64,000 nt of DNA from Enterobacter huaxiensis (GCF_003594935.2 NZ_CP043342.1:3348001-3412000); one strand, 5' to 3'; numbered from the stretch's first letter, positions 1 to 10,038 are shown. A program made the numbers and translations. Notes: generated by a model not told the origin, from the sequence alone.

Positions 1-40
1 GCTATGGTTAATTCATACCATAAGCCTAATGGAGCGAAAA
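1..40 (+). promoter_or_regulatory. gal operon promoter, 3' part
   Basis: The window opens inside the gal promoter. TATGGTT at 3-9 matches the -10 element of E. coli galP1, and the sequence that follows up to the galE start codon closely resembles the E. coli gal leader. GGAG at 31-34 is the Shine-Dalgarno for the ATG at 41. The upstream CRP site and external operator would lie outside the window. Confidence 0.75.
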
Positions 41-1057
41 ATGCGAGTTCTGGTAACAGGTGGTAGCGGTTACATCGGTAGTCATACCTGCGTGCAGCTA
101 CTGCAAAACGGCCATGATGTCATCATCCTCGACAACCTGTGCAACAGTAAGCGCAGCGTGCTGCCTGTGATTGAACGTCTCGGTGGTAAACAGCCGACTT
201 TCGTGGAAGGCGACATCCGCAATGAAGCGCTGATGACCGAGATCCTGCACGACCATGCCATCGACACCGTGATCCACTTCGCGGGCCTGAAGGCGGTCGG
301 CGAGTCGGTGGCAAAACCGCTTGAGTATTACGATAACAACGTCAACGGTACCCTGCGCCTGATCTCCGCCATGCGTGCCGCTAACGTGAAAAACTTTATC
401 TTCAGCTCCTCCGCCACCGTCTACGGTGACCAGCCAAAAATCCCTTACGTTGAAAGCTTCCCGACCGGTACACCGCAAAGCCCGTACGGCAAAAGTAAGC
501 TGATGGTGGAACAGATCCTGACCGATCTGCAAAAAGCGCAGCCAGAGTGGAGCATCGCGCTGCTGCGCTACTTCAACCCGGTTGGCGCGCATCCGTCAGG
601 CGATATGGGCGAAGATCCGCAGGGTATTCCAAACAACCTGATGCCCTACATCGCGCAGGTTGCCGTTGGCCGCCGCGACTCGCTGGCCATTTTTGGCAAT
701 GACTACCCAACCGAAGACGGCACCGGCGTCCGTGACTACATCCACGTCATGGACCTGGCTGACGGTCACGTTGCGGCCATGCAGCAGCTGGCTGACAAGC
801 CGGGCGTGCATATTTATAACCTCGGCGCCGGGGTTGGCAGCAGCGTGCTGGACGTGGTCAACGCCTTCAGCAAAGCCTGCGGTAAGCCGGTGAGTTACCA
901 CTTCGCACCGCGTCGTGATGGCGACCTGCCGGCCTACTGGGCTGATGCAACCAAAGCCGATAAAGAGCTTAACTGGCGTGTAACGCGCACGCTTGATGAA
1001 ATGGCACAGGATACCTGGCACTGGCAGTCACGCCATCCGCAAGGTTATCCGGACTAA
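41..1057 (+). CDS. galE: UDP-glucose 4-epimerase GalE
   Basis: GalE interconverts UDP-galactose and UDP-glucose with tightly bound NAD in the cytoplasm, completing the Leloir pathway. The 338-residue protein is normal length for the family. It begins with the Rossmann motif GGSGYIG (residues 7-13) and carries the SDR catalytic residues in SSSATVYG (about 122-129) and YGKSK (about 149-153). I chose the ATG at 41 over an in-frame ATG at 29 because GGAG at 31-34 is well spaced for it and MRVLVTGG is the usual N-terminus. It is the first gene of galETKM; galT follows after 9 bp. Confidence 0.98.
   Translation: MRVLVTGGSGYIGSHTCVQLLQNGHDVIILDNLCNSKRSVLPVIERLGGKQPTFVEGDIRNEALMTEILHDHAIDTVIHFAGLKAVGESVAKPLEYYDNNVNGTLRLISAMRAANVKNFIFSSSATVYGDQPKIPYVESFPTGTPQSPYGKSKLMVEQILTDLQKAQPEWSIALLRYFNPVGAHPSGDMGEDPQGIPNNLMPYIAQVAVGRRDSLAIFGNDYPTEDGTGVRDYIHVMDLADGHVAAMQQLADKPGVHIYNLGAGVGSSVLDVVNAFSKACGKPVSYHFAPRRDGDLPAYWADATKADKELNWRVTRTLDEMAQDTWHWQSRHPQGYPD
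60..75 (+). promoter_or_regulatory. GalR/GalS internal operator (O_I) candidate
   Basis: GTGGTAGCGGTTACAT lies inside the first codons of galE, at the position where E. coli carries the internal gal operator used for GalR-mediated DNA looping. The motif match and position are seen; GalR binding is inferred from E. coli. The partner external operator is outside the window. Confidence 0.6.
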
Positions 1058-1066
1058 GGATCCGTC

Positions 1067-2113
1067 ATGACGCAATTCAATCCCGTCGATCATCCGCATC
1101 GTCGTTTTAACCCGCTAAGCGGGCAGTGGATTCTGGTCTCTCCGCATCGCGCCAAGCGCCCCTGGCAGGGGGCACAAGAGACGCCTGCGAAGCAGACGCT
1201 GCCACAGCACGACCCGGACTGCTTCCTCTGCCCGGGCAACACCCGCGTGACCGGCGATACGAACCCTGACTACAAAGGCACCTTCGTATTCACTAACGAT
1301 TTTGCCGCCCTGATGACCGACACGCCGGACGCGCCGGAAAGCCAGGATCCGCTGATGCGCTGTGAAAGCGCGCGCGGCACCAGCCGGGTTATCTGCTTCT
1401 CTCCCGATCACAGCAAAACGCTGCCGGAGCTGAGCGTCGAAGCGCTGAAAGAGGTGGTCACTACCTGGCAAACGCAAACGGCGGAGCTGGGCCAGACCTA
1501 CCCGTGGGTGCAGGTATTCGAAAATAAAGGCGCGGCGATGGGCTGCTCTAACCCACATCCGCACGGCCAGATTTGGGCAAACAGCTTCCTGCCGAACGAA
1601 GCCGAACGGGAAGACCGCCTGCAAAAAGAGTATTTCGCCCAAAACGGTTCACCGATGCTGGTGGACTACACGCAGCGCGAGCTGGCCGACGGCAGCCGTA
1701 CCGTTGTTGAAACCGAGCACTGGCTGGCCGTGGTGCCTTACTGGGCGGCCTGGCCGTTTGAAACGCTGCTGCTGCCGAAAGCGCACGTTCAGCGCATTAC
1801 CGACCTCAATGACGCGCAGCGCGACGACCTTGCGCTGGCGCTGAAAAAGCTGACCAGCCGCTACGATAACCTCTTCCAGTGCTCCTTCCCGTACTCGATG
1901 GGCTGGCACGGCGCGCCGTTCAACGGTGAAGAGAATCAGCACTGGCAGCTGCACGCCCATTTCTATCCGCCGCTGCTGCGTTCTGCAACGGTGCGTAAAT
2001 TTATGGTGGGCTATGAAATGCTGGCAGAAACCCAGCGTGACCTGACGGCGGAACAGGCGGCAGAACGTCTGCGTGCCGTTAGCGACGTCCATTATCGCGA
2101 ATCAGGAGTTTAA
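1067..2113 (+). CDS. galT: Galactose-1-phosphate uridylyltransferase GalT
   Basis: GalT exchanges UMP between UDP-glucose and galactose-1-phosphate through a uridylylated histidine. The 348 residues match the family length. CFLC (Cys52, Cys55) and the histidine of SPDHSKT form the expected zinc site. NPHPHGQIW near residue 162-170 is the HPHxQ active-site motif with the nucleophilic histidine. A second set of metal-binding histidines appears near the C-terminus ([10 protein letters not shown]). It lies between galE and galK, separated from galK by 3 bp, so co-translation in the gal operon is expected. Confidence 0.98.
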   Translation: MTQFNPVDHPHRRFNPLSGQWILVSPHRAKRPWQGAQETPAKQTLPQHDPDCFLCPGNTRVTGDTNPDYKGTFVFTNDFAALMTDTPDAPESQDPLMRCESARGTSRVICFSPDHSKTLPELSVEALKEVVTTWQTQTAELGQTYPWVQVFENKGAAMGCSNPHPHGQIWANSFLPNEAEREDRLQKEYFAQNGSPMLVDYTQRELADGSRTVVETEHWLAVVPYWAAWPFETLLLPKAHVQRITDLNDAQRDDLALALKKLTSRYDNLFQCSFPYSMGWHGAPFNGEENQHWQLHAHFYPPLLRSATVRKFMVGYEMLAETQRDLTAEQAAERLRAVSDVHYRESGV

Positions 2114-2116
2114 AAA

Positions 2117-3265
2117 ATGAGTCTGAAAGATAAAACACAATCCCTGTTTGCTGAAAAATTCGGCTACCCTGCCACCCACGTTATCCAGGCGCCTGGGCGC
2201 GTAAACCTGATCGGTGAACATACCGACTATAACGATGGTTTCGTACTGCCGTGCGCCATCGATTACCAGACGGTCATCAGCTGCGCGAAGCGTGATGACC
2301 GCACGGTGCGCGTTATTGCGGCAGATTACGACAGCCAAATCGACGAATTTTCCCTAGATGCCCCGATCGTGACGCACGACGACCAGCAGTGGTCCAACTA
2401 CGTGCGCGGCGTGGTGAAGCACCTGCAGAAGCGTAACAAGAACTTTGGCGGTGCGGATTTGGTCATCAGCGGCAACGTTCCGCAGGGTGCGGGCTTAAGC
2501 TCCTCTGCGTCTCTGGAAGTGGCCGTGGGCACCGTGTTCCAGCAGATTTATCATCTGCCGCTGGACGGGGCGCAAATCGCCCTGAACGGTCAAGAAGCAG
2601 AAAACCAGTTCGTGGGCTGCAACTGCGGCATTATGGATCAGCTGATCTCCGCGCTGGGCAAAAAAGAACACGCTCTGCTGATAGATTGCCGTTCGCTCGG
2701 CACCAAAGCCGTACCGCTGCCAAAAGGCGCGGCGGTTGTGATTATCAACAGCAACTTCAAACGCACGCTGGTGGGCAGCGAGTACAACACCCGCCGCGAG
2801 CAGTGCGAAACCGGCGCGCGCTTCTTCCAGCAGCCGGCGCTGCGCGACGTGTCTCTGAATGAATTTAACAAGGTGGCGCACGAGCTGGATCCGGTCGTGG
2901 CGAAACGCGTTCGTCACGTATTAACCGAGAACGCCCGTACCGTTGAAGCAGCTTCCGCCCTGGCAAAAGGCGATCTGAAACGCATGGGCGAGCTGATGGC
3001 TGAATCTCACGCCTCCATGCGAGATGATTTCGAAATCACCGTTCCGCAGATCGACACGCTGGTGGAGATCGTTAAAGCGACCATCGGCGATAAAGGCGGC
3101 GTGCGTATGACCGGCGGCGGCTTTGGGGGTTGTGTCGTGGCATTGGTTCCGGAAGAACTGGTCCCTGCGGTACAGGACGCGGTAGCGAAACAGTACGAAG
3201 CCAAAACCGGCATCAAAGAAACGTTCTATGTCTGCAAAGCAACACAAGGAGCCGGACAGTGCTAA
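2117..3265 (+). CDS. galK: Galactokinase GalK
   Basis: GalK phosphorylates alpha-D-galactose with ATP, the first committed step of the Leloir pathway. The 382-residue GHMP kinase shows the galactokinase signature around [16 protein letters not shown] (residues about 26-41), the ATP-binding loop [15 protein letters not shown] (about 126-140) and the third GHMP motif [11 protein letters not shown] near 342-352. Its stop codon overlaps the GTG start of galM. In E. coli the sRNA Spot 42 acts at the galK ribosome-binding region; no site was tested here. Confidence 0.98.
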   Translation: MSLKDKTQSLFAEKFGYPATHVIQAPGRVNLIGEHTDYNDGFVLPCAIDYQTVISCAKRDDRTVRVIAADYDSQIDEFSLDAPIVTHDDQQWSNYVRGVVKHLQKRNKNFGGADLVISGNVPQGAGLSSSASLEVAVGTVFQQIYHLPLDGAQIALNGQEAENQFVGCNCGIMDQLISALGKKEHALLIDCRSLGTKAVPLPKGAAVVIINSNFKRTLVGSEYNTRREQCETGARFFQQPALRDVSLNEFNKVAHELDPVVAKRVRHVLTENARTVEAASALAKGDLKRMGELMAESHASMRDDFEITVPQIDTLVEIVKATIGDKGGVRMTGGGFGGCVVALVPEELVPAVQDAVAKQYEAKTGIKETFYVCKATQGAGQC

Positions 3266-4302
3266 ACGAAACGCCAACCCTCGCACCGGATGGTCTGCCG
3301 TATCGCCTGCTCACCCTGCGCAACGGCGCAGGGATGGTGGTTACGCTGATGGACTGGGGTGCAACCCTGCTTTCTGCCCGCGTTCCTCTGCCAGATGGCA
3401 GCGTGCGCGAAACGCTGCTCGGCTGCGCATCGCCGGAACAGTACGTCAGCCAGGCCGCTTATCTTGGCGCGTCCGTAGGACGCTATGCCAACCGCATCGC
3501 TAAAAGCCGTTTTGAACTCGACGGCGTGGATTATCCCCTGCTGCCAAGCCAGGGTGAAAACCAGCTACACGGCGGCCCAGAGGGGTTTGATAAACGCCGC
3601 TGGAAGATTGTTCAGCAAAACGACGGTGAAGTGCTGTTTTCACTCGATTCCCCTGATGGCGATCAGGGTTTTCCGGGTAACCTGACCGCCACGGCCCGCT
3701 TCACCTTGACCGACGATAACCGTCTCGTCATTGAATACCGCGCGACGGTTGATAAGCCGTGTCCGGTCAACTTGACCAACCACGCGTACTTCAACCTGGA
3801 CGGTAACCTCTGCGACGTACGCAACCACAAGCTCCAGATACTGGCGGACGCGTACCTGCCGGTGGATGAAATGGGTATCCCACCTCAGGGGCTCAAAGAC
3901 GTGAGCGGCACCAGTTTTGATTTCCGCAGCGCAAAAGCCATCGGGCAGGATTTCCTGAGCGATGACGATCAGCGTCAGGTAAAAGGTTACGATCACGCTT
4001 TCCTGCTGCAGGCCAAAGGCGACCTTCACCAGCCTGCCGCTCAGGTCTGGTCAGCGGATGAGAAACTCCAGATGACGGTCTACACCACCGCCCCTGCCCT
4101 GCAGTTCTATTCGGGCAACTACCTCGGCGGTACGCCTGCGCGCGAGCATGACGAGTACAGCGACTGGCAGGGTATTGCGCTGGAGAGCGAGTTCCTGCCG
4201 GACAGCCCGAACCACGCCGAATGGCCGCAGCCGGACTGCGTGCTGCGCCCCGGCGAAGAGTACGTGAGCGTCACGGAGTATCATTTCATTCCGCGCGCTT
4301 AA
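3259..4302 (+). CDS. galM: Galactose mutarotase (aldose 1-epimerase) GalM
   Basis: GalM interconverts the alpha and beta anomers of galactose and so feeds galactokinase. The protein is 347 residues from the GTG at 3259. I chose this start because [12 protein letters not shown] is the family N-terminus; the open frame extends back to 3130 but those residues lie within galK. Active-site blocks are [23 protein letters not shown] and [13 protein letters not shown] (catalytic glutamate). The start overlaps the galK stop by 7 bp, which suggests translational coupling. It is the last gene of the operon. Confidence 0.97.
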   Translation: MLNETPTLAPDGLPYRLLTLRNGAGMVVTLMDWGATLLSARVPLPDGSVRETLLGCASPEQYVSQAAYLGASVGRYANRIAKSRFELDGVDYPLLPSQGENQLHGGPEGFDKRRWKIVQQNDGEVLFSLDSPDGDQGFPGNLTATARFTLTDDNRLVIEYRATVDKPCPVNLTNHAYFNLDGNLCDVRNHKLQILADAYLPVDEMGIPPQGLKDVSGTSFDFRSAKAIGQDFLSDDDQRQVKGYDHAFLLQAKGDLHQPAAQVWSADEKLQMTVYTTAPALQFYSGNYLGGTPAREHDEYSDWQGIALESEFLPDSPNHAEWPQPDCVLRPGEEYVSVTEYHFIPRA

Positions 4303-4304
4303 TG

Positions 4305-4366
4305 CCCGGCGGCGCTACGCTTGCACGGGCCTACCCGTAGGCCGGATAAGCGAAGTGCCATCCGGT
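4305..4366. repeat. REP/BIME extragenic palindrome
   Basis: Two imperfect palindromic units in opposite orientation follow galM: one around GCCCGGCGGCGCTACGC and one around TAGGCCGGATAAGCGAAGT, separated by GGCCTACCCGTAGGCC. This is the pattern of enterobacterial BIMEs, found at 3' ends of operons and able to stabilise upstream mRNA or bind gyrase and IHF. The family assignment is by eye. Confidence 0.7.
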
Positions 4367-4377
4367 AATAGACGCCA

Positions 4378-4400
4378 GCCCTCAGAACGAGGGCTTTTTT
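4378..4400 (+). terminator. gal operon rho-independent terminator
   Basis: The arms AGCCCTC and GAGGGCT flank a short loop and are followed by a run of six T residues, about 75 bp after galM. This is a classic intrinsic terminator for galETKM. Confidence 0.85.
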
Positions 4401-4506
4401 CTGCTCGTCTTGCTGAAAATAGCGCCGATCGAAGACAAAATCATAACCCTGAATTCACAAGCATCTTACACTCCGCAACTATTTTCGCTATGGTTAGGGT
4501 TAAGCG

Positions 4507-4536
4507 TTGCTGCTGGCACAGTCAGAGCAATATAAT
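4507..4536 (+). promoter_or_regulatory. gpmA promoter
   Basis: A TTGCTG -35 box (4507-4512) and a perfect TATAAT -10 box (4531-4536) are separated by 18 bp upstream of gpmA. The -10 box overlaps a Fur-type operator, which fits direct repression by blocking RNA polymerase. The promoter is predicted by inspection. Confidence 0.65.
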
Positions 4537-4552
4537 GAGAATTGTTATCATT
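4534..4552 (+). promoter_or_regulatory. Fur box upstream of gpmA
   Basis: AATGAGAATTGTTATCATT resembles the 19-bp Fur consensus and the GAGAATNATTNTCAT core. It overlaps the -10 box of the gpmA promoter. gpmA is an iron/Fur-regulated gene in E. coli, so iron control of glycolytic flux is plausible here too. Confidence 0.7.
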
Positions 4553-4574
4553 CAAAATGCTTGAGGAGTAAGAA

Positions 4575-5327
4575 ATGGCTATTACTAAGCTGGTTCTGGT
4601 GCGCCACGGCGAAAGCCAGTGGAATAACGAAAACCGCTTTACCGGTTGGTACGACGTTGATCTGTCCGAGAAAGGCGTAAGCGAAGCAAAAGCGGCAGGT
4701 AAACTGCTGAAGGAAGAAGGCTTCAGCTTTGATTTTGCTTACACCTCTGTGCTGAAACGTGCCATCCACACGCTGTGGAACGTTCTGGACGAACTGGATC
4801 AGGCATGGCTGCCGGTTGAGAAATCCTGGAAACTGAACGAGCGTCACTACGGTGCGCTGCAGGGTCTGAACAAAGCGGAAACCGCTGAAAAATACGGTGA
4901 CGAGCAGGTTAAGCAGTGGCGTCGTGGTTTTGCTGTGACCCCACCAGAGCTGACCAAAGATGACGAGCGCTACCCGGGCCACGATCCGCGTTATGCAAAA
5001 CTGACCGATGCTGAACTGCCTCAGACTGAAAGCCTGGCGCTGACCATCGACCGCGTTGTGCCATACTGGAACGAAACCATTCTGCCACGTCTGAAAAGCG
5101 GCGAGCGCGTCATCGTGGCTGCACACGGTAACTCCCTGCGTGCGCTGGTGAAGTACCTGGACAACATGGGCGAAGACGAGATCCTCGAACTGAACATCCC
5201 AACTGGCGTACCGCTGGTGTATGAGTTCGATGAAAACTTCAAACCAATCAAACACTACTACCTCGGTAACGCTGACGAAATCGCTGCTAAAGCGGCGGCA
5301 GTAGCGAACCAGGGTAAAGCGAAATAA
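4575..5327 (+). CDS. gpmA: 2,3-bisphosphoglycerate-dependent phosphoglycerate mutase GpmA
   Basis: GpmA interconverts 3- and 2-phosphoglycerate through a phosphohistidine in glycolysis and gluconeogenesis. The 250-residue protein has the histidine phosphatase motif RHGES at residues 10-14, with His11 the phosphorylated residue, and the second catalytic histidine in AAHGNS near 184. The start follows GAGGAG by a normal spacing. It is monocistronic, behind a promoter overlapped by a Fur box, and shares a bidirectional terminator with the convergent aroG. Confidence 0.98.
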   Translation: MAITKLVLVRHGESQWNNENRFTGWYDVDLSEKGVSEAKAAGKLLKEEGFSFDFAYTSVLKRAIHTLWNVLDELDQAWLPVEKSWKLNERHYGALQGLNKAETAEKYGDEQVKQWRRGFAVTPPELTKDDERYPGHDPRYAKLTDAELPQTESLALTIDRVVPYWNETILPRLKSGERVIVAAHGNSLRALVKYLDNMGEDEILELNIPTGVPLVYEFDENFKPIKHYYLGNADEIAAKAAAVANQGKAK

Positions 5328-5341
5328 GTTTTCGCGAGTAA

Positions 5342-5376
5342 TAAAAAAAGCGCGGAGCATTCCGCGCTTTTTTATT
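5342..5376. terminator. Bidirectional terminator between gpmA and aroG
   Basis: AAAAAAAGCGCGGA and TCCGCGCTTTTTT form an inverted repeat with an A-run on one side and a T-run on the other, so it can end transcription from both convergent genes. Confidence 0.88.
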
Positions 5377-5389
5377 TGTGCTTCAGAAC

Positions 5390-6442
5390 TCAGCCGCGGC
5401 GCGCTTTTACCGCATTCGCCAGCTGGCGCAGCAGCGTGTCGGTATCGTCCCAGCCGATGCAGGCATCGGTCACGCTCTTACCGTAAACCAGCGGTTCGCT
5501 GCCTTCCAGATTCTGATTGCCTTCAACCAGGTGGCTTTCAATCATCACCCCAATCACCGCCTGCTCACCCCCTGCGATTTGCTGGCAAACATCGGTGCCG
5601 ACTTCCATCTGCTTTTTGAATTGCTTGCTGGAGTTAGCATGGCTGAAATCGATCATGACCTGTGGCTGCAGGCCGGCTTTCTCAAGACCCGTCTTCACTT
5701 CCGCAACGTGTTTAGCGCTGTAGTTTGGCTCTTTCCCGCCGCGCAGAATGATATGGCAATCACCGTTACCGCTGGTGTTAACAATCGCCGAGTGGCCCCA
5801 CTTGGTCACAGAAAGGAAGCAGTGCGGCGCGCCTGCGGCGTTGATCGCGTCAATAGCGACTTTAATGGTGCCGTCCGTACCGTTTTTAAAGCCAACCGGA
5901 CAGGAGAGGCCAGAAGCCAGCTCACGGTGAACCTGAGATTCCGTGGTACGCGCGCCGATTGCCCCCCAGCTCATCAGGTCAGCCAGGTACTGTGGCGTAA
6001 TCATATCGAGGAATTCACCGGCAGCGGGCAGGCCGCTGTCGTTAATTTCCAGCAGCAGCTTACGCGCAATGCGCAGGCCGTCGTTGATCTGGAAGCTGTT
6101 ATCCATGTGTGGATCGTTGATTAGCCCTTTCCAGCCCACGGTGGTACGCGGCTTTTCGAAATAAACGCGCATGACGATTTCCAGCTCGCCCTTCAGCTCT
6201 TCGCGCAGCGTAAGCAGACGGGCAGCGTACTCTTTGGCTGCAGCAGGATCGTGGATGGAGCAAGGCCCAATCACCACCAGAAGACGATCGTCATTGCCTT
6301 TGAGGATCTTGTGGATCGCTTTGCGGGCATGAGACACCGTATTTGCAGCATTTTCAGTGGCGGGGAATTTCTCAAGGAGTGCTACTGGGGGTAATAACTC
6401 ATTGATCTCTTTAATGCGTAAATCGTCATTCTGATAATTCAT
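5390..6442 (-). CDS. aroG: 3-deoxy-7-phosphoheptulonate synthase, Phe-sensitive AroG
   Basis: AroG condenses phosphoenolpyruvate and erythrose-4-phosphate, the first step of aromatic amino acid synthesis. The 350-residue protein has the length and MNYQNDDLRIKEINELLPP N-terminus of the phenylalanine-inhibited isoenzyme rather than AroF or AroH. Conserved DAHP synthase blocks include GPCSIHDP (about residues 97-104), the KPRT metal and phosphate-binding segment, and SVTKWGHSAIVNT (about 211-223). A TyrR box 71-88 bp upstream supports TyrR repression, as known for aroG. It is convergent with gpmA. Confidence 0.97.
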   Translation of the reverse strand: MNYQNDDLRIKEINELLPPVALLEKFPATENAANTVSHARKAIHKILKGNDDRLLVVIGPCSIHDPAAAKEYAARLLTLREELKGELEIVMRVYFEKPRTTVGWKGLINDPHMDNSFQINDGLRIARKLLLEINDSGLPAAGEFLDMITPQYLADLMSWGAIGARTTESQVHRELASGLSCPVGFKNGTDGTIKVAIDAINAAGAPHCFLSVTKWGHSAIVNTSGNGDCHIILRGGKEPNYSAKHVAEVKTGLEKAGLQPQVMIDFSHANSSKQFKKQMEVGTDVCQQIAGGEQAVIGVMIESHLVEGNQNLEGSEPLVYGKSVTDACIGWDDTDTLLRQLANAVKARRG

Positions 6443-6746
6443 CTTCTTTCCAGCTCTGCCATATCTTTAGTAATGAAAGCAATCCTTTCAATCTAACTTG
6501 TCGGCTCAAAAGTGTAAACACGGTTTTACACTTCGCGCAGATAATTCCTGGAATTCAGCTAAAAAACGCCACAAAATAGCGAAAAATGAGATCTGCTCTA
6601 AGCTTTTTAAGTGTAACAACCAACTTTCATTGCTTAAACGCGATTCCATACTGACATAAGTCTGAATGGTGGAATCTTTCGCCACTGCACGAGATGCACT
6701 GTTGGAAAATGTTATCCAGCATAACGACCAGAACAGGAGCACCATG
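6443..6746. other. aroG-ybgS divergent intergenic region
   Basis: About 300 bp separate the divergent aroG and ybgS starts. It holds the TyrR box (6513-6530) on the aroG side and AGGAG at 6735-6739 before ybgS. Apart from a weak inverted repeat in TTCGCCACTGCACG, nothing else is convincing; in particular I see no further gene. Confidence 0.6.
6513..6530 (-). promoter_or_regulatory. TyrR box upstream of aroG
   Basis: TGTAAACACGGTTTTACA is an exact match to the strong TyrR box TGTAAA-N6-TTTACA, placed about 70 bp before the aroG start codon. TyrR with phenylalanine or tryptophan represses aroG in E. coli. Confidence 0.9.
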
Positions 6747-7127
6747 ATGAAAATGACGAAACTGGCAACTCTCTTCCTGACAGCAACCCTTACCCTGGCG
6801 AGCGGTAGCGCTCTTGCGGCCGACGCAAACTCTTCCGGCAGCAACGGCGATGCCAATGCCGCTGCTGAAGCAGGCCAGGTGGCCCCGGATGCAAAACAGA
6901 ATATTGCCCCGAATAACGTTGATAACAGCAAGATCAACACGGGTAATACCAATACCGGCGGCTCGATGCTGCACCCGGACGGGACCGATTCAGGCACCCT
7001 GAATCATGACGGCATGACCACCGATGAAGTGCACAAAAACTCGGTGTGTAAAGACGGTAAATGCCCGAACCCAAATGACAAAGTGGGTAACGATGCCGAT
7101 ACCAAAACGGACGGCACTACGCAGTAA
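6747..7127 (+). CDS. ybgS: YbgS-like secreted protein of unknown function
   Basis: This small protein (126 residues from the ATG at 6747) has a clear Sec signal peptide, [19 protein letters not shown] followed by the AxA site SALAA, then a low-complexity Asn/Gly/Asp-rich mature part ending [14 protein letters not shown]-like. It matches E. coli YbgS, sometimes mislabelled homeobox protein, in both ends and gene position. A CxxGxCPNP pair of cysteines (about residues 102 and 107) could form a disulfide in the periplasm. An ATG directly upstream at 6744 is possible; AGGAG is better spaced for 6747. Function is unknown. Confidence 0.85.
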   Translation: MKMTKLATLFLTATLTLASGSALAADANSSGSNGDANAAAEAGQVAPDAKQNIAPNNVDNSKINTGNTNTGGSMLHPDGTDSGTLNHDGMTTDEVHKNSVCKDGKCPNPNDKVGNDADTKTDGTTQ

Positions 7128-7145
7128 CGCACTGGTGCTGTGAAT

Positions 7146-7175
7146 AAAGGAGAGCCTGTGCTCTCCTTTTTTATT
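7146..7175 (+). terminator. Terminator after ybgS
   Basis: AAAGGAGAGC and GCTCTCCTTT form a perfect hairpin with loop CTGT, followed by a T-rich run. It lies 20 bp after the ybgS stop. Confidence 0.88.
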
Positions 7176-7227
7176 TAAGCCATTAAAAACGCTACACTCA
7201 GGATATTAACCAATCAGGGAATCAGAT

Positions 7228-8166
7228 ATGGCGCACACCCATTCACACGCGGACACACCCGGCGATGACAACGCAAAACGGCTGATGCTGGCATTTGGCG
7301 TCACCGCAGTCTTTATGGTCGTTGAGGTTATCGGTGGTTTACTCTCCGGCTCTCTGGCCCTGCTGGCCGATGCCGGGCATATGCTTACCGACGCGGCCGC
7401 GCTGCTCTTCGCACTGTTAGCGGTTCAGTTTGCCCGCCGTCCCCCTAATGCTCGCCACACGTTTGGCTGGCTCAGGCTCACGACCCTTGCCGCCTTCGTT
7501 AACGCCATCGCCCTGGTGTTGATCACCATTCTCATCGTCTGGGAGGCCGTCCAGCGCTTCAGGCACCCGCAGCCCATTGCCGGGTGGACAATGATGGCCA
7601 TCGCCATTGCCGGCCTGCTGGCCAATATTTTGTCGTTCTGGATTTTGCATCGTGGAAGCAGCGAGAAGAACCTGAACGTGCGCGCGGCAGCACTGCATGT
7701 GTTGGGCGATCTCCTCGGCTCCGTGGGCGCCATTGTGGCAGCCCTGGTTATCCTGGGCACCGGCTGGACGCCAATCGACCCCATTTTGTCAGTGCTGGTT
7801 TCCTGTCTTGTATTGCGAAGTGCCTGGCAGCTGCTGAAGGAGAGCGTCAACGAGCTCCTCGAGGGCGCGCCCGCTGCGTTGGATATCGGTGAGCTGAAAC
7901 GTAATCTGTGCCGCTCAATCCCGGAGGTGCGTAACGTTCATCACGTTCACGTCTGGCTGGTGGGCGAAAGACCGATCATGACGCTGCATGTGCAGGTGAT
8001 CCCGCCCCATGACCACGATGCGCTTCTTGAGCGCATTCAGCACTTTCTTGAACACCACTATGACATTGCGCACTCGACCATACAGATGGAGTATCAGTCC
8101 TGTCACGGGCCAGACTGCTACCTGAACGAGGCGCAGTCTGGCCATTCACATCACCACCATCACTAG
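7228..8166 (+). CDS. zitB: Zinc transporter ZitB (CDF family)
   Basis: ZitB exports Zn2+ from the cytoplasm in exchange for protons. The 312-residue protein has six predicted membrane segments between residues about 20 and 205, and histidine-rich ends (HTHSH near the start, GHSHHHHH at the end). The metal site residues appear as [12 protein letters not shown] in TM2 and HVLGDLLGS in TM5. A cytoplasmic C-terminal domain follows ([13 protein letters not shown]). The stop codon overlaps that of the convergent pnuC by 4 bp, so the two transcripts must run into each other. Confidence 0.96.
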   Translation: MAHTHSHADTPGDDNAKRLMLAFGVTAVFMVVEVIGGLLSGSLALLADAGHMLTDAAALLFALLAVQFARRPPNARHTFGWLRLTTLAAFVNAIALVLITILIVWEAVQRFRHPQPIAGWTMMAIAIAGLLANILSFWILHRGSSEKNLNVRAAALHVLGDLLGSVGAIVAALVILGTGWTPIDPILSVLVSCLVLRSAWQLLKESVNELLEGAPAALDIGELKRNLCRSIPEVRNVHHVHVWLVGERPIMTLHVQVIPPHDHDALLERIQHFLEHHYDIAHSTIQMEYQSCHGPDCYLNEAQSGHSHHHHH

Positions 8167-8882
8167 CGGGACAGCGCGCGAGAGCCCCGCTCACGCGCGC
8201 TGTTAATCCACATGCGGCTACCGTTCAGGGCAATGAAGGTCAGCAGCAGATACTCGAGCGACATCGCATAGACCCCCTGCAGCGCGAAAATCACCACGCT
8301 AATAACGTTAATGACGACCCACAGCAGCCAGTTTTCAACGTATTTACGGGTCATCAGGATCATCGCTGCAATCGACAGCACCATCATGCAGGAATCCCAG
8401 AACGGGAAGGCGTCAGGCTGGAGTTCAGGCATTGTCACGTTCAAACCGACCGCTGACATAACCCACACGGCAATGCGGGTCAGGAAAGCAAAGACCGGAT
8501 TGATAAAGACGGTCATGAATCCGATCGCAACCACGCAGGCAGTTAGCCAGGCGATGGCTTTCGGCAGCGGCAGCCAGCGGATCTGCAGTTCCGCCTCCTG
8601 CTGACCGTTCTGTCTGGACCAGGCGTACCAGCCGTATATATTCGCAACAAAGAAGAACAGCTGCAAAAGCAGGCTGGCATAAAGCTGTATCTGGAAGAAG
8701 ATAATCGCAAACAGCGTGACGTTAATCAGCCCGAACGCGTAATTACCGATCTTCTCAAGGCTCGCCAGCCAGATGCAGAGTAACCCCGCCAGCGTGCCTA
8801 TCGCTTCAATCCATGACAGATCATATCCACCCGCGCCAATAGGTATATGAACAAGGATGTTCTGTGTGCTAAAAAAATCCAT
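8163..8882 (-). CDS. pnuC: Nicotinamide riboside/NMN transporter PnuC
   Basis: PnuC is an inner-membrane facilitator for nicotinamide riboside uptake into NAD salvage. The 239-residue protein is almost entirely hydrophobic with about seven membrane segments and the tryptophan-rich family motif [13 protein letters not shown] (about residues 83-95). It sits 21 bp downstream of nadA on the same strand, so nadA-pnuC is one NadR-controlled unit. Its 3' end overlaps the zitB stop codon on the other strand. Confidence 0.96.
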   Translation of the reverse strand: MDFFSTQNILVHIPIGAGGYDLSWIEAIGTLAGLLCIWLASLEKIGNYAFGLINVTLFAIIFFQIQLYASLLLQLFFFVANIYGWYAWSRQNGQQEAELQIRWLPLPKAIAWLTACVVAIGFMTVFINPVFAFLTRIAVWVMSAVGLNVTMPELQPDAFPFWDSCMMVLSIAAMILMTRKYVENWLLWVVINVISVVIFALQGVYAMSLEYLLLTFIALNGSRMWINSARERGSRALSR

Positions 8883-8903
8883 CTTTTCCCCAGACGTATC
8901 GAA

Positions 8904-9947
8904 TTAAGTACGTAGTGTAGCCGCAAAATCCAGCATGCGGTTAAGCGGAATTAACGCGCCTTCACGCAGGGCAGCATCCACATGGATTTCATGCGCCATA
9001 CCACCGGTTTCCAACCCCTCTGCAATCGCTTTCAGGCCGTTCATGGCCATCCAGGGACAGTGGGCGCAGCTGCGGCACGTTGCCCCCTCACCTGCAGTAG
9101 GTGCTTCGAGAAGCTCTTTTTCCGGCACGGCCTGCTGCATCTTGTAGAAGATCCCGCGGTCGGTGGCCACGATGAGCTGCCTGTGCGGCAGCGTTTTCGC
9201 GGCAGTGATAAGCTGGCTGGTTGACCCTACGGCATCAGCCATATCAACAATCGACTGGGGGGATTCCGGATGCACGAGAATAGCGGCCTCAGGGTAGAGC
9301 CCTTTCATGCGGGTCAATGCCTGAGTCTTGAACTCATCGTGAACGATACAGGCGCCCTGCCAGCACAGCACATCCGCACCGGTCTGCTTTTGCACGTAAT
9401 TTCCCAGGTGGCGATCCGGCGCCCAGATGATTTTTTCCCCCAGGCTGTCCAGGTGTTCGATCAGCTCAACGGCGATGCTGGAGGTCACCACCCAGTCCGC
9501 ACGCGCTTTTACCGCGGCAGAGGTATTGGCATAGACCACCACGGTGCGGTCAGGATGGGCATCGCAAAATGCGGTGAACTCATCAATGGGGCAGCCGAGG
9601 TCGAGGGAACATTCCGCGTTGAGCGTCGGCATCAGAATGGTTTTTTCAGGGCTGAGAATTTTTGCCGTTTCGCCCATAAAACGCACGCCAGCAACCAGCA
9701 GCGTCGACGCGGGATGCTTCGCACCGAAGCGCGCCATTTCCAGAGAGTCAGAAATACAGCCACCGGTCTCTTCAGCAAGCTGCTGGATTTCCGGGTCGGT
9801 GTAGTAATGCGCCACCATTACGGCGTCGCGCTCTTTAAGAAGGCGCTTAATTTTCTCACGGTAGAACTGTTTTTCGTCCTGGCTTAGCGGGACGGGTTTT
9901 GGCGGGAAAGGATAAATCGCGGCTTCAGTATCGAACATCACACTCAT
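8904..9947 (-). CDS. nadA: Quinolinate synthase NadA
   Basis: NadA condenses iminoaspartate with dihydroxyacetone phosphate to quinolinate in de novo NAD synthesis, using a 4Fe-4S cluster. The protein is 347 residues from the second of two adjacent ATG codons ([16 protein letters not shown], the usual N-terminus). Cluster cysteines are in AECSLDLGC (about 111-119), [11 protein letters not shown] (about 195-205) and CRSCAHCPW (about 291-299). Substrate-binding VAHYYTDPE lies near residue 45. A NadR box lies 74 bp upstream, and pnuC follows in the same operon. Confidence 0.97.
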   Translation of the reverse strand: MSVMFDTEAAIYPFPPKPVPLSQDEKQFYREKIKRLLKERDAVMVAHYYTDPEIQQLAEETGGCISDSLEMARFGAKHPASTLLVAGVRFMGETAKILSPEKTILMPTLNAECSLDLGCPIDEFTAFCDAHPDRTVVVYANTSAAVKARADWVVTSSIAVELIEHLDSLGEKIIWAPDRHLGNYVQKQTGADVLCWQGACIVHDEFKTQALTRMKGLYPEAAILVHPESPQSIVDMADAVGSTSQLITAAKTLPHRQLIVATDRGIFYKMQQAVPEKELLEAPTAGEGATCRSCAHCPWMAMNGLKAIAEGLETGGMAHEIHVDAALREGALIPLNRMLDFAATLRT

Positions 9948-10020
9948 CATGGCATCTCGTTTTACTGGCTTAACATTATTGCCTTTATTTTGCGCAACAA
10001 AGCAAAACGGACGGCAATTG

Positions 10021-10038
10021 TGTTTTGTATACTAAACA
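10021..10038 (-). promoter_or_regulatory. NadR box upstream of nadA-pnuC
   Basis: TGTTTTGTATACTAAACA matches the NadR operator TGTTTA-N6-TAAACA at all but one position. NadR represses nadA-pnuC when NAD is plentiful, so location and function agree. Confidence 0.85.

Noticed and set aside
5378-6124. 248-codon frame antisense to aroG
   Set aside because: Overlaps a fully conserved enzyme gene and begins inside the convergent terminator.
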